Shown one piece after another: positions 1 through 6,148 of a stretch of 10,008 bases of DNA. The notes under the pieces were generated by a model, which was given only the letters and a program-made list of their open reading frames with translations, was not told the origin of the DNA and made no database searches. The position numbers and the translations under genes were made by a program. The stretch is from Nitrospirota bacterium (GTDB lineage: Bacteria > Nitrospirota > JACRHJ01). The number at the start of each line of letters is the position of its first letter. The stretch's first letter is position 1. The stretch is from assembly GCA_021785055.1 (NCBI GenBank), contig JAJYGS010000010.1, positions 1 to 10,008 on the forward strand, read 5' to 3'.

Positions 1-982
1 CTACGGCATCTGCGCGGACCTGGAGAGAATCATCCCCTTCGCGCACGGGCGCGGCATGACTGTGCTCGTGGACGAGGCGCACGGGCCGCACCTGGGCTTC
101 CACCCGGAGCTTCCGAAGTCCGCGCTTTCATGCGGGGCGGACATGGTCGTGCAGTCCACTCACAAGATAATCGGCGGCATGACGCAGGCGTCGATGATGC
201 ATGCGAGGGCCGGGCGCGTGGACATTATGACGCTCGCGGGCGTGTTGAAGGTATTGCAGACGACAAGCCCGTCGTATATCCTGATGGCGTCTCTTGATTT
301 GGCAAGAATGCAGATGGCCACCGAGGGAGAGAAACTGCTTTCCAAGGCGCTCACGCTTTCCCGGTGGGCGCGCGACGAGATTAACGGAATCCGGGGCATC
401 AGATGCCTTGAGAAAAAAGACGTCCTGCTGCGCGGCATGGGAGACTTGGACGAGACTAAGCTTGCGATAAACGTGAGCGGCCTGGGGATGACGGGCTACG
501 AGGTCTCGCAGGCCCTGAACATGGAACATGATATTCAGGTCGAGATGGCGGACCCGTTCCACGTCCTGGTAATCGTCTCTATCGGCGACAGGAAGGAGGA
601 CGTGTCGCGGCTTGTCGATGCGCTCCGGGAGATTGCAAAGGGACGGGGCGCGGCGAAACAATTCGATTGGGAGCAGGTCAAGCCGCCGATGGGAGCGCAG
701 GGACTTTCCAAAGCGGACGTCCCGAAGCCCATCGATGGGCCGCAGCCGGTCGACCGGCCCGCAAGGGAGGCGTTCTTCGCCTCTCACGAGCTTGTCCCGC
801 TTGATAAGTGCGCGGGCAGGCTTTCCTCCGAGATTGTTACAGTCTATCCGCCGGGCATACCGATGCTCGTGCCCGGAGAGGTGATTACGGAAGACGTCGT
901 GGATTATCTCTCTCGCGTATCGGCGATGGGCGGGACGGTTGACGGGCTTGCCGAAGACGGAAGGATCGGGGTGGTAAGATAG
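1..982 (+). CDS. Orn/Lys/Arg decarboxylase family protein, 5' end outside window
   Basis: The reading frame is open from base 2, so the gene enters from the left edge; 326 residues are visible and the ATG at 56 is internal. The product is a PLP-dependent fold-type I basic amino-acid decarboxylase, which makes agmatine, cadaverine or putrescine. Seen: VDEAHGPH at fragment residues 23-30, whose Asp (codon 71-73) should bind the pyridine nitrogen of PLP, and STHK at 52-55, whose Lys (codon 164-166) should form the Schiff base. The C-terminal domain has the family signature YPPGIPMLVPGE (845-880). About 160 N-terminal residues are probably missing if the protein is of the short (about 480-490 aa) Bacillus SpeA-like type. 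Substrate cannot be decided from this part, so no symbol is given. The gene ends in TAG and converges on the TPR gene. Just before the C-terminal domain lie two adjacent perfect palindromes (727-758). Confidence 0.9.
   Translation, partial: YGICADLERIIPFAHGRGMTVLVDEAHGPHLGFHPELPKSALSCGADMVVQSTHKIIGGMTQASMMHARAGRVDIMTLAGVLKVLQTTSPSYILMASLDLARMQMATEGEKLLSKALTLSRWARDEINGIRGIRCLEKKDVLLRGMGDLDETKLAINVSGLGMTGYEVSQALNMEHDIQVEMADPFHVLVIVSIGDRKEDVSRLVDALREIAKGRGAAKQFDWEQVKPPMGAQGLSKADVPKPIDGPQPVDRPAREAFFASHELVPLDKCAGRLSSEIVTVYPPGIPMLVPGEVITEDVVDYLSRVSAMGGTVDGLAEDGRIGVVR
727..758. repeat. Two adjacent perfect 14-bp palindromes inside the decarboxylase gene
   Basis: GCCCATCGATGGGC (727-740) and GCCGGTCGACCGGC (745-758) are both perfect 14-bp palindromes, separated by 4 nt. 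They encode the P/D-rich stretch PIDGPQPVDRP immediately before the C-terminal domain. The second shares the GCCGGTC..CCGGC plan with the repeats in mfd around 8175-8272. They could be chance, small palindromic elements that entered a tolerant linker, or protein-binding sites. Confidence 0.6.
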
Positions 983-1157
983 GAAGGACGGGGCCTGAAA
1001 GCCGCACTCGGCCAATGCGTCCGGCCCCGCATTCCACTCCCGGCCCGCTTTCCGTAATTTTAATGTGCCGGCCAGCCATCAGTCCCCGATGCTGGCGCGT
1101 GCCGGGGCGTGACCGTCCGTAAGGTATGTCCACGTGCTTTTTCAGGCCCCGTCCTTC
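983..1157. repeat. 175-bp segment bounded by perfect 18-bp inverted repeats between convergent genes
   Basis: GAAGGACGGGGCCTGAAA at 983-1000 is exactly the reverse complement of 1140-1157. The left arm begins directly after the decarboxylase stop codon (980-982); the right arm ends two bases before the TPR stop codon (1160-1162). The 139-nt interior has no convincing ORF and holds a smaller hairpin at 1071-1096 (GCCAGC-C-ATC, loop, GAT-GCTGGC). No target-site duplication is visible: the flanks are GATAG and ACTTA. It is too long-looped for an ordinary intrinsic terminator, and no clean U-tract follows either arm. A non-autonomous mobile (MITE-like) element or a two-way 3'-end structure are both possible. 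Confidence 0.65.
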
Positions 1158-1159
1158 AC

Positions 1160-1687
1160 TTATTTTCCCTCACCCAGTTTCCGGGCCGTTTCAAGCGCGG
1201 CCCGGGCCTCGCGCCTTCTCCCAAGATCCTTCAGGGCGACATACTTGTTGTAGTAGGCGTTCGCGTAATCCGGCTTAAGCTGTATCGCGCGCTCGAAGGA
1301 TACGAGCGCCTCCCTTAGCCTGCCCAACCTTCCCAGGGCGGCGCCCTTGTCGTTGTACGGCTTCGGGTCCTGCGGGTCGAGTTCTATTGCCTTATTGTAT
1401 TCCTTTACGGCATCGGCATCCCTGCCGAGCGCGGAGAGAGCGATGCCCTTGTCGTAGTGCGCGGGCGCAAAATCCGGGTAAAGCTCTATTACCCTGTCGA
1501 ACTCAACGAGCGCCCCCGCGTAATCCTTTTCCACCGTCAGGGCGGCTCCCTTGTCCATGTAGCGGTCGGCTGCGTCCGCCTTGCCGGGAATTGAGGCGGG
1601 GAGGGCAGAGTTGATTGCCGCGAGGGCCATTGGCGCGAAGGACAGCGCGGCAATCAAGACGGCGAGAAACACGTAAAACTTTTTCAT
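1160..1687 (-). CDS. Secreted tetratricopeptide-repeat protein
   Basis: A 175-aa exported protein. I place the start at the ATG at 1687 rather than the upstream one at 1750, because this puts a classic signal peptide (MKKFYVFLAVLIAALSFAPMALA, about residues 1-23, cut at ALA) at the N-terminus and an AAGGGAG ribosome site 8 nt upstream. The mature part is almost only TPRs: about residues 40-73, 74-107, 108-141 and 142-173, with repeated motifs such as DKGAAL/DKGIAL/DKGAAL, G(R) turns and A-IEL-P endings. Such solenoids bind partner proteins or peptides in the periplasm. No catalytic domain is present and the partner is unknown. It lies 186 nt downstream of mltG on the same strand and may have its own weak promoter. 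The stop is TAA at 1160-1162, abutting the right arm of the inverted repeat. Confidence 0.88.
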   Translation of the reverse strand: MKKFYVFLAVLIAALSFAPMALAAINSALPASIPGKADAADRYMDKGAALTVEKDYAGALVEFDRVIELYPDFAPAHYDKGIALSALGRDADAVKEYNKAIELDPQDPKPYNDKGAALGRLGRLREALVSFERAIQLKPDYANAYYNKYVALKDLGRRREARAALETARKLGEGK

Positions 1688-1721
1688 GCGAAACGCTCCC
1701 TTGAAAATAAAGCCACGGCTC

Positions 1722-1750
1722 AATTTCGCACGAAGCTGCGCGGAAGTCAA
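1722..1750 (-). promoter_or_regulatory. Possible sigma70 promoter of the TPR gene
   Basis: On the minus strand TTGACT (1745-1750, 5 of 6 to the -35 consensus) is followed after 17 nt by GAAATT (1722-1727, only 3 of 6 to the -10 consensus). It lies 35 nt upstream of the chosen ATG. The -10 is poor, so this is a weak call. The position suits a gene that begins 186 nt after the preceding stop. Confidence 0.3.
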
Positions 1751-1809
1751 TCGGTAATGTTTATGATTAACGAGATTTAACGGGACGGAGGTGCGTTATG
1801 AAGGGCGGC

Positions 1810-1834
1810 TTCTTCGCAAAGCTCAGAATGACAG
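1810..1834. repeat. Dispersed-repeat-like sequence downstream of mltG
   Basis: The minus strand here reads CTGTCATTCTGAGC followed by TTTGCGAAGAA. This matches a theme I recognise from many unrelated bacterial genomes, where variants of TGTCATTCTGAGCGAAGCGAAGAAT occur in many intergenic copies and give spurious peptides containing FAKLRMT. It sits between the TPR gene and mltG. Only one copy is in the window, so the repeat status rests on memory, not on this sequence. A 36-codon plus-strand ORF (1798-1908) with a GGAGG site runs through it but looks like a by-product. Confidence 0.4.
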
Positions 1835-1873
1835 ACGGTTCGGCGATGACTGCTCTACCGGTGGCACCTGGCC

Positions 1874-2989
1874 CTATTTTTTCGCCTGCCGCAGGTTCTT
1901 TATTATGAACGCCCTCTTCCCCGGCACGACGTTCTTCTTCCAGGGCGGAGGGGCGGAGGAGTAGTTTTCCAGCGACGGCTCTATCTGGTATTTCAGGACT
2001 GCCGCGTTATGCTGGGCAAGGTCGCTGGAGAAATAGTGCGTGCCGTCGTTTTTCGAGACGAAGTAGAGGTAGTTCACCTTCGCCGGATAGAGCGCGGCGA
2101 TTATGGACGGCTTGCCGGGGTTGGCGATGGGGCCGGGCGGAAGACCCTTGTAGACATAGGTGTTATACGGATCCTTGAAGCGCAGGTCGGTGCGCGTTAA
2201 GTTTCCGTCCCATTTGCCGTGCCGCTCAAGGGCGTAGATGACGCAAGGGTCGCACTGAAGCGGCATGTTCAGCTTGAGGCGGTTATGGAAAACGGCGGAT
2301 ATGAGGAGCCGCTCGGAGTCGAGGTTCGCCTCCCGCTCGATAAGCGAGGCGAGGGTTATCGCCTGAAGTTCCGTCATACCAAGCTCGGCTGCGCGCGCCT
2401 TCAGGTCGGAATTGAACACCTCGTGGTATTTCGAGACCATCTGCCTGAGGATGCCGTCCACGGTTATGCCCTTCGGGAAGTAATATGTGGCGGGGAACAG
2501 GAACCCTTCCAGGCTGTCCCCAGGAAGCCCCAGGCTGTGGACGAACTGCGGGTCTGTCGCTTCCTTGATGAATTCGGCCTTTGTAGTCAGACCGGTCGCC
2601 GCAACGGCCCCGGCAATCTGCCCCATCTCGTAGCCTTCCGGGATTACCACCTGGTATTCGATTATCTTGCCCATCCTGAGCATGAGCAGGACGTTCAGGG
2701 GCTTCATCCCGGTATCGAAGGAGTAGAACCCGGCGCGTATCTTCCTCGTTGCGCCCATGAGCTTGCCCAGGATAATGAACGTCCGCCGGTCGGATATGAT
2801 TCCTTCCTTCTTAAGCTCCGCCGCGACGCTCTTGAAGCTCGCGCCCTCCGACACGAGCACCTCTTTGTATACCTTGACGGGCGAGGCCGGGCGCATGAGG
2901 AAAAGCGCGACATGCACCGCGAACACGAAAACCGCCGCAAGGAGCAGGAAGGAGATTACCCTAAGCGAGACCGGAAGCCTTAGTCTCAT
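1874..2989 (-). CDS. mltG: Endolytic peptidoglycan transglycosylase MltG (YceG family)
   Basis: The 371-aa protein has a short basic N-terminus, one membrane anchor (about residues 11-32), a LysM-like region (about 40-110) and the YceG catalytic domain. Family motifs visible are LEGFLFPATYYF (160-171), ASLIEREA (214-221), YNTYVYKGLPPGPIANPG (275-292) and YFVSKNDGTHYFS (309-321). Glu218 in ASLIEREA aligns with the catalytic Glu of E. coli MltG. MltG cuts nascent glycan strands in the inner membrane and so sets strand length. Two oddities: the segment usually read as LQTDPTVIYG is LQCDPCVIYA (Cys246, Cys249), and about 40 residues extend beyond the usual end. The ATG at 2989 has a GAGGTG site 9 nt upstream. 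It starts 37 nt after the third isomerase and is probably the last gene of that operon. I see no clear terminator after it. Confidence 0.97.
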   Translation of the reverse strand: MRLRLPVSLRVISFLLLAAVFVFAVHVALFLMRPASPVKVYKEVLVSEGASFKSVAAELKKEGIISDRRTFIILGKLMGATRKIRAGFYSFDTGMKPLNVLLMLRMGKIIEYQVVIPEGYEMGQIAGAVAATGLTTKAEFIKEATDPQFVHSLGLPGDSLEGFLFPATYYFPKGITVDGILRQMVSKYHEVFNSDLKARAAELGMTELQAITLASLIEREANLDSERLLISAVFHNRLKLNMPLQCDPCVIYALERHGKWDGNLTRTDLRFKDPYNTYVYKGLPPGPIANPGKPSIIAALYPAKVNYLYFVSKNDGTHYFSSDLAQHNAAVLKYQIEPSLENYSSAPPPWKKNVVPGKRAFIIKNLRQAKK

Positions 2990-3026
2990 GGCCCGTTACA
3001 CCTCAAGTCTTAAAACTGAGTTACAA

Positions 3027-3962
3027 TCATGTCCGGCCAAGCAGCGTGTAATTTATATAAACCTTCGTCCTTGCCTGAAGACCGGCGTTCCATTTCTTAA
3101 ACAGCTCTTCACCCGTCGCCCTTGAGAGGGCCTTCACGGCTATCGCCTCGGCCTCCTGCGGCGAGGGCGGCCCGGCCTTCCTGATGCCTTCCACCTTGAA
3201 GATATGGTAGCCGTAAGGAGTTTTTATTATACCACTTGTCGAACCCTTTTTCAGCCTCCATATCGCGGATTCAAACTCCGGCGGCATCTCGCCCCGCTCA
3301 ATCCAGCCCAAGTCTCCGCCCTGGGCCGCATCCGGGGAGAGCGACCACTTCCTCGCAAGAGGTGCAAAATCCGCGCCGCGTTTAAGTTCCGAAAGTATTT
3401 CCCCGGCCTCCCTGGGCGATTCCACGACTATCTGCCTGACGCGCAAGCGCTCTTCCTCCCGCAGTTTTTTACCGTTTTCCCGCAGATATGCCTCCACCTG
3501 CTCCCGCGTAATCCTTACCCGCGAGTATACCTGGGAATAAAAGAGCTTCTCGACGATAATGTCCTTTCCCGCCTCTTTTCGATAGTCCGCGATTGTCATG
3601 CCCTGCTGTTTCAGCATGCCGGCAAACGACCTGCCGTAGCCCGCGCTTTCCTTCCGGACGCGTTCGTCCACCTCCGCGGGCGTGGCGGAAATATCGAGCC
3701 TTCCGGCCTCGTTTAAGTACATCTCGTCCTGTATCATGCGCGAGAGCAGGTCTATCTTGGCCGCTTCCGAGGCGTTATCGCCGGAGAGGGTTTCAAAATC
3801 CGGCCTAAGCGAGGCGATTTTCTTTTTGAACTGCGGCAGGGTGATCGGGACGCCGTCTACTGTTGCGAGCGCTTGCGGAGAGGTCTTTTCCGCCCTGGCG
3901 CACCCGACTGCGAGCACGACCAGGGCGGTTACGGCAACTCTTTTAATACTTCCGGCAACCAA
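3027..3962 (-). CDS. Lipoprotein parvulin-type peptidyl-prolyl isomerase (SurA_N/PpiC), histidine variant
   Basis: A 311-aa outer-membrane or periplasmic foldase lipoprotein. The N-terminus is a lipoprotein signal with lipobox LAVGC (Cys21). A SurA_N-like chaperone region covers about 30-160 and the parvulin domain about 173-258, with SLSPDAAQGGDLGW (207-220) and PYGYHIFKV (249-257). The first histidine motif, normally SHILV, reads RQIVV (Gln177), so isomerase activity may be low and the chaperone role dominant; this variant is seen elsewhere among such lipoproteins. The start is TTG at 3962: between the preceding stop (3996-3998) and this codon there is no ATG or GTG in frame, the signal peptide follows at once, and GGAG lies 9 nt upstream. 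It is 33 nt downstream of the middle isomerase, in the same frame, and 37 nt upstream of mltG. Confidence 0.92.
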   Translation of the reverse strand: MVAGSIKRVAVTALVVLAVGCARAEKTSPQALATVDGVPITLPQFKKKIASLRPDFETLSGDNASEAAKIDLLSRMIQDEMYLNEAGRLDISATPAEVDERVRKESAGYGRSFAGMLKQQGMTIADYRKEAGKDIIVEKLFYSQVYSRVRITREQVEAYLRENGKKLREEERLRVRQIVVESPREAGEILSELKRGADFAPLARKWSLSPDAAQGGDLGWIERGEMPPEFESAIWRLKKGSTSGIIKTPYGYHIFKVEGIRKAGPPSPQEAEAIAVKALSRATGEELFKKWNAGLQARTKVYINYTLLGRT

Positions 3963-3995
3963 TTTCTTCTGCTCCGGCCCGGCTTCGATCCTGCC

Positions 3996-4892
3996 TTACT
4001 GCGCCGGCGCCACCGTCGGCGCGGGCGCAAGGCTTACGTTTCCCAGGTTCTGGAGGTTCTGCGTAATCTTGGCCTTCGTCCGCAGATCGTTTATATAACC
4101 CTTGAAGAGGTCTTCCTTCTTCTGCTCCGCAATCTGCTCCTTGAGCGCGTCCTTTATCGCGGCGAAATCGCTCTCCTGGGCGGGTTTTTTGTCCGTAATC
4201 TTCATTATGTGATAGCCGAACTGGCTCTGGACTATTCCGCTTACCTCGCCGGGCTTGAGTTTGAAGGCAGCGTCTTTAAGGGAGGCCGAGCCGAACTGCG
4301 CCCAGTTTACCCAGCCCAGGTCTCCGCCCTTGTTCTTCGTCTTGTCGTCGAGGGAGTATTGTTTTGCGAGGGCGGAAAATTTCTGGCCCGCCTTGAGCTT
4401 CGCCAGGATGTCGCCTGCCTCCTGCTCCGTCGGGACAAGTATATGGCTTATCCTGACCGAGCCCAGGTTCGCCTTGTTCTGCTCGAAGTAGTTCTTCGCG
4501 TCCTGGTCGGTTATGTTTACCTTGTCGAGGACTTCCTTTTTCACGAACTCGCCCAAAAGGAGCGTACCCTTGAGCCTCTGCAGCTCTGAGACAATCCTCG
4601 GGTCCTTGTCCATGCCCATGTCGAGCGCCTTCTGGACGATAAGCCGCTTGTCCTCGATGTTCTCAAGGAACTTCTGCCTGTTCTTCGGGTCCTTGAGCGC
4701 GCTCGCCGCGTAGGGATTCAGCGCCGCCGCCTCCGCCTTGAAGTCGTCCGCCGTAATATTCGTGCCGTTTACCACGGCAAGCACCGGCGAGTTGTCGCCT
4801 GACGCCGTTGTCTGCCCTCCCTTTTTCGCACATGCGGCCAGAGCTAAGACAGCCGCGCACACGGCGAGAGCCACCTTGAGTTTTTTCGACAT
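3996..4892 (-). CDS. Lipoprotein parvulin-type peptidyl-prolyl isomerase (PrsA/SurA-like)
   Basis: A 298-aa foldase with lipoprotein signal LALAAC (Cys21). A SurA_N-like helical part spans about 36-140. The parvulin domain at about 146-234 keeps both histidine motifs (SHILV, His150; FGYHIMKI, His228) and GGDLGW (189-194), so it is expected to be an active cis-trans prolyl isomerase and chaperone for exported proteins. The tail (about 285-298) is Pro/Ala-rich. I use the ATG at 4892 because GGGAG lies 5 nt upstream and the n-region MSKKLK is standard; an in-frame ATG at 4904 would add four residues and has a poorer ribosome site. The 101-nt gap to the upstream isomerase has an AT-rich patch (about 4931-4950) but no promoter I would defend. 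Confidence 0.94.
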   Translation of the reverse strand: MSKKLKVALAVCAAVLALAACAKKGGQTTASGDNSPVLAVVNGTNITADDFKAEAAALNPYAASALKDPKNRQKFLENIEDKRLIVQKALDMGMDKDPRIVSELQRLKGTLLLGEFVKKEVLDKVNITDQDAKNYFEQNKANLGSVRISHILVPTEQEAGDILAKLKAGQKFSALAKQYSLDDKTKNKGGDLGWVNWAQFGSASLKDAAFKLKPGEVSGIVQSQFGYHIMKITDKKPAQESDFAAIKDALKEQIAEQKKEDLFKGYINDLRTKAKITQNLQNLGNVSLAPAPTVAPAQ

Positions 4893-4993
4893 CTTCTCTC
4901 CCATAGTTGATGTTCCGCCCTTAAAAGGACAATATATTCCTAATATAAAAAACGACGCGAGTTTTGGCCGCGCGAAGGACCCTGCCCGCCGGA

Positions 4994-6031
4994 TTATTTC
5001 TTGGACGGCTCTTTATCCTTTGCGGAGGAGGAGCCGGTTTCCGGAGCCGCATCGGACGCGGCGGGCGCAGTCTCGCTCCCGGCCTCCGAGAGCGCGGTAT
5101 CGTTTATTTTTATGTCCGCCGCCTTCTTAAGCTTTGCAAGGATGTCGTCGTAGGCCTTCTTCTGTTTGTCCTGCATGAGCTTCTGCTCTATAAGTCCCTT
5201 CACCTTGTCCAGCGGCCTGATGGATGCGGCCTTCCTGCCCGTGAGCTTTATTATGTGCCAGCCGAATTTCGTCTTTACAGGCGCGGAGACGTCGCCCGCT
5301 TTCTTAAGCGCGAAGGCGGCCTTTTCGAAGTCCGGGTCCATCATGCCCCTGCCGAACCAGCCGAGGTTCCCGCCGCGGGAGGCGCTTGGGTCTGTGGACT
5401 TCTCCTTTGCAAGCTTCTTGAAGGACGCGCCCTTGTCGAGCTCCGCCTTTATGGCCTTGGCCTCCGCCTCCGTCGCCACGAGTATATGGCTTGCCTTCAC
5501 CTGCTCGCCGACCTTGAACTGATCCTTGTTCTTGTCGTAATAGCTCTTTACCTCGTCCGGTGTCACCTTGATCGAATCCAGGGCCTCTTTTCGCAGGTAG
5601 AGCGTGGAGAGCACCTGCTTCTTGAAGAGCGACTCCTGCTTTTTCATCATCTCGACCGCCTTCTTGTAGTCCGCGTCCTTCTCAAGACCGGCCTTTTTCC
5701 CCGCCTGCGAGAAGAGGGTCATGTCGATGAGCTTGCCGAGAATCACTTTTTTTATTGCCGGGTTAGGCTGCTGAACCATCCCCTGAGACGCGCCCTGCTG
5801 CACGATCATGTCTATCGTGTCGCTGGCAATCTTTTCGCCGTTTACGGTGGCGACGGTATGGGGCTTCGCGGCCTTGTCCGGCTTGGCGGCGCTTTCCTTA
5901 GACGCCGGAGCGGCCTTGTCCGTCTTGCCTGCCTTGGCGGCCTTAGCGGCGCCGGAATTGCCCGCGAGGGCGGCCTGGCAAACGAACGTCATCATGCCGA
6001 CAAGCGTCAAAGCAAGTGCGAACTTCTTCAT
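4994..6031 (-). CDS. Periplasmic parvulin-type peptidyl-prolyl isomerase (PpiC/SurA-like)
   Basis: A 345-aa secreted foldase. The signal peptide MKKFALALTLVGMMTFVCQAALA is cut near residue 23; there is no lipobox, so the protein is soluble in the periplasm. An Ala/Lys-rich low-complexity linker (about 25-57) precedes a SurA_N-like segment (about 58-175). The parvulin domain at about 178-266 has ASHILVA (His182), RGGNLGWFGRG (219-229) and FGWHIIKL (His259), so both active-site histidines are present. The C-terminus (about 313-345) is Ala/Ser/Glu-rich and probably disordered. The ATG at 6031 has AAGGAGAG 8 nt upstream. It is the first gene after the mfd-end promoter and terminator-like hairpin, hence probably the head of the foldase-mltG operon. 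Confidence 0.94.
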   Translation of the reverse strand: MKKFALALTLVGMMTFVCQAALAGNSGAAKAAKAGKTDKAAPASKESAAKPDKAAKPHTVATVNGEKIASDTIDMIVQQGASQGMVQQPNPAIKKVILGKLIDMTLFSQAGKKAGLEKDADYKKAVEMMKKQESLFKKQVLSTLYLRKEALDSIKVTPDEVKSYYDKNKDQFKVGEQVKASHILVATEAEAKAIKAELDKGASFKKLAKEKSTDPSASRGGNLGWFGRGMMDPDFEKAAFALKKAGDVSAPVKTKFGWHIIKLTGRKAASIRPLDKVKGLIEQKLMQDKQKKAYDDILAKLKKAADIKINDTALSEAGSETAPAASDAAPETGSSSAKDKEPSKK

Positions 6032-6059
6032 TTAAGCTTCTCTCCTTGGTTTTCCCGTT

Positions 6060-6096
6060 AATTAAATAAAGCAGGACTCCCCTTTAGGAACCCTGC
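6060..6096 (-). terminator. Intrinsic terminator (or leader attenuator) between mfd and the foldase operon
   Basis: On the minus strand GCAGGGTTCC (6096 down to 6087), a 6-nt loop, and GGAGTCCTGC (6080 down to 6071) form a 10-bp stem with two G-U pairs, followed directly by TTTATTTAATT. The hairpin starts 34 nt after the mfd stop, fitting termination of mfd transcripts. It also lies downstream of the promoter at 6120-6148, so RNA started there must pass it. The plus strand has no matching U-tract, so it works in one direction only. Confidence 0.75.
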
Positions 6097-6119
6097 CGCA
6101 ATTCAAAAAGCATCTCATA

Positions 6120-6148
6120 TTTATAACATGTTATGCAAGCGCTTTCAA
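6120..6148 (-). promoter_or_regulatory. Strong sigma70-type promoter for the foldase-mltG operon
   Basis: On the minus strand TTGAAA (6143-6148) and TATAAA (6120-6125) are separated by exactly 17 nt. Each matches its consensus at 5 of 6 positions, and TGT directly before the -10 gives an extended -10 (TGn). It overlaps the last codons and stop of mfd. A start near 6113 would give a leader of about 82 nt before the ATG at 6031, containing the terminator-like hairpin. Confidence 0.65.

Noticed and set aside
128..1015. 295-codon minus-strand ORF opposite the decarboxylase
   Set aside because: It is a GC-rich antisense shadow of a clear enzyme gene; its translation is rich in R/H/L with no domain, and it runs into the inverted repeat.
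983..1157. Reading the 18-bp inverted repeat as a plain intrinsic terminator pair
   Set aside because: The loop is 139 nt and no U-tract directly follows either arm, so it does not fit the usual form.
1798..1908. 36-codon plus-strand small gene
   Set aside because: The GGAGG site is good, but the peptide contains the FAKLRMT string typical of translated dispersed repeats and overlaps mltG antisense, so it is listed only as a finding.
2219..2983. 254-codon plus-strand ORF opposite mltG
   Set aside because: Antisense shadow: mltG shows all its family motifs on the other strand, and this translation has no recognisable fold.
4926..4955. Promoter in the AT-rich patch before the middle foldase gene
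   Set aside because: TATATT-like -10 boxes exist, but no acceptable -35 lies 16-18 nt upstream; AT-richness alone is not enough.
4964..6061. 365-codon plus-strand ORF opposite the first foldase gene
   Set aside because: It mirrors the Ala/Lys-rich foldase in the opposite frame, giving L/R-rich low-complexity sequence without motifs or a ribosome site.
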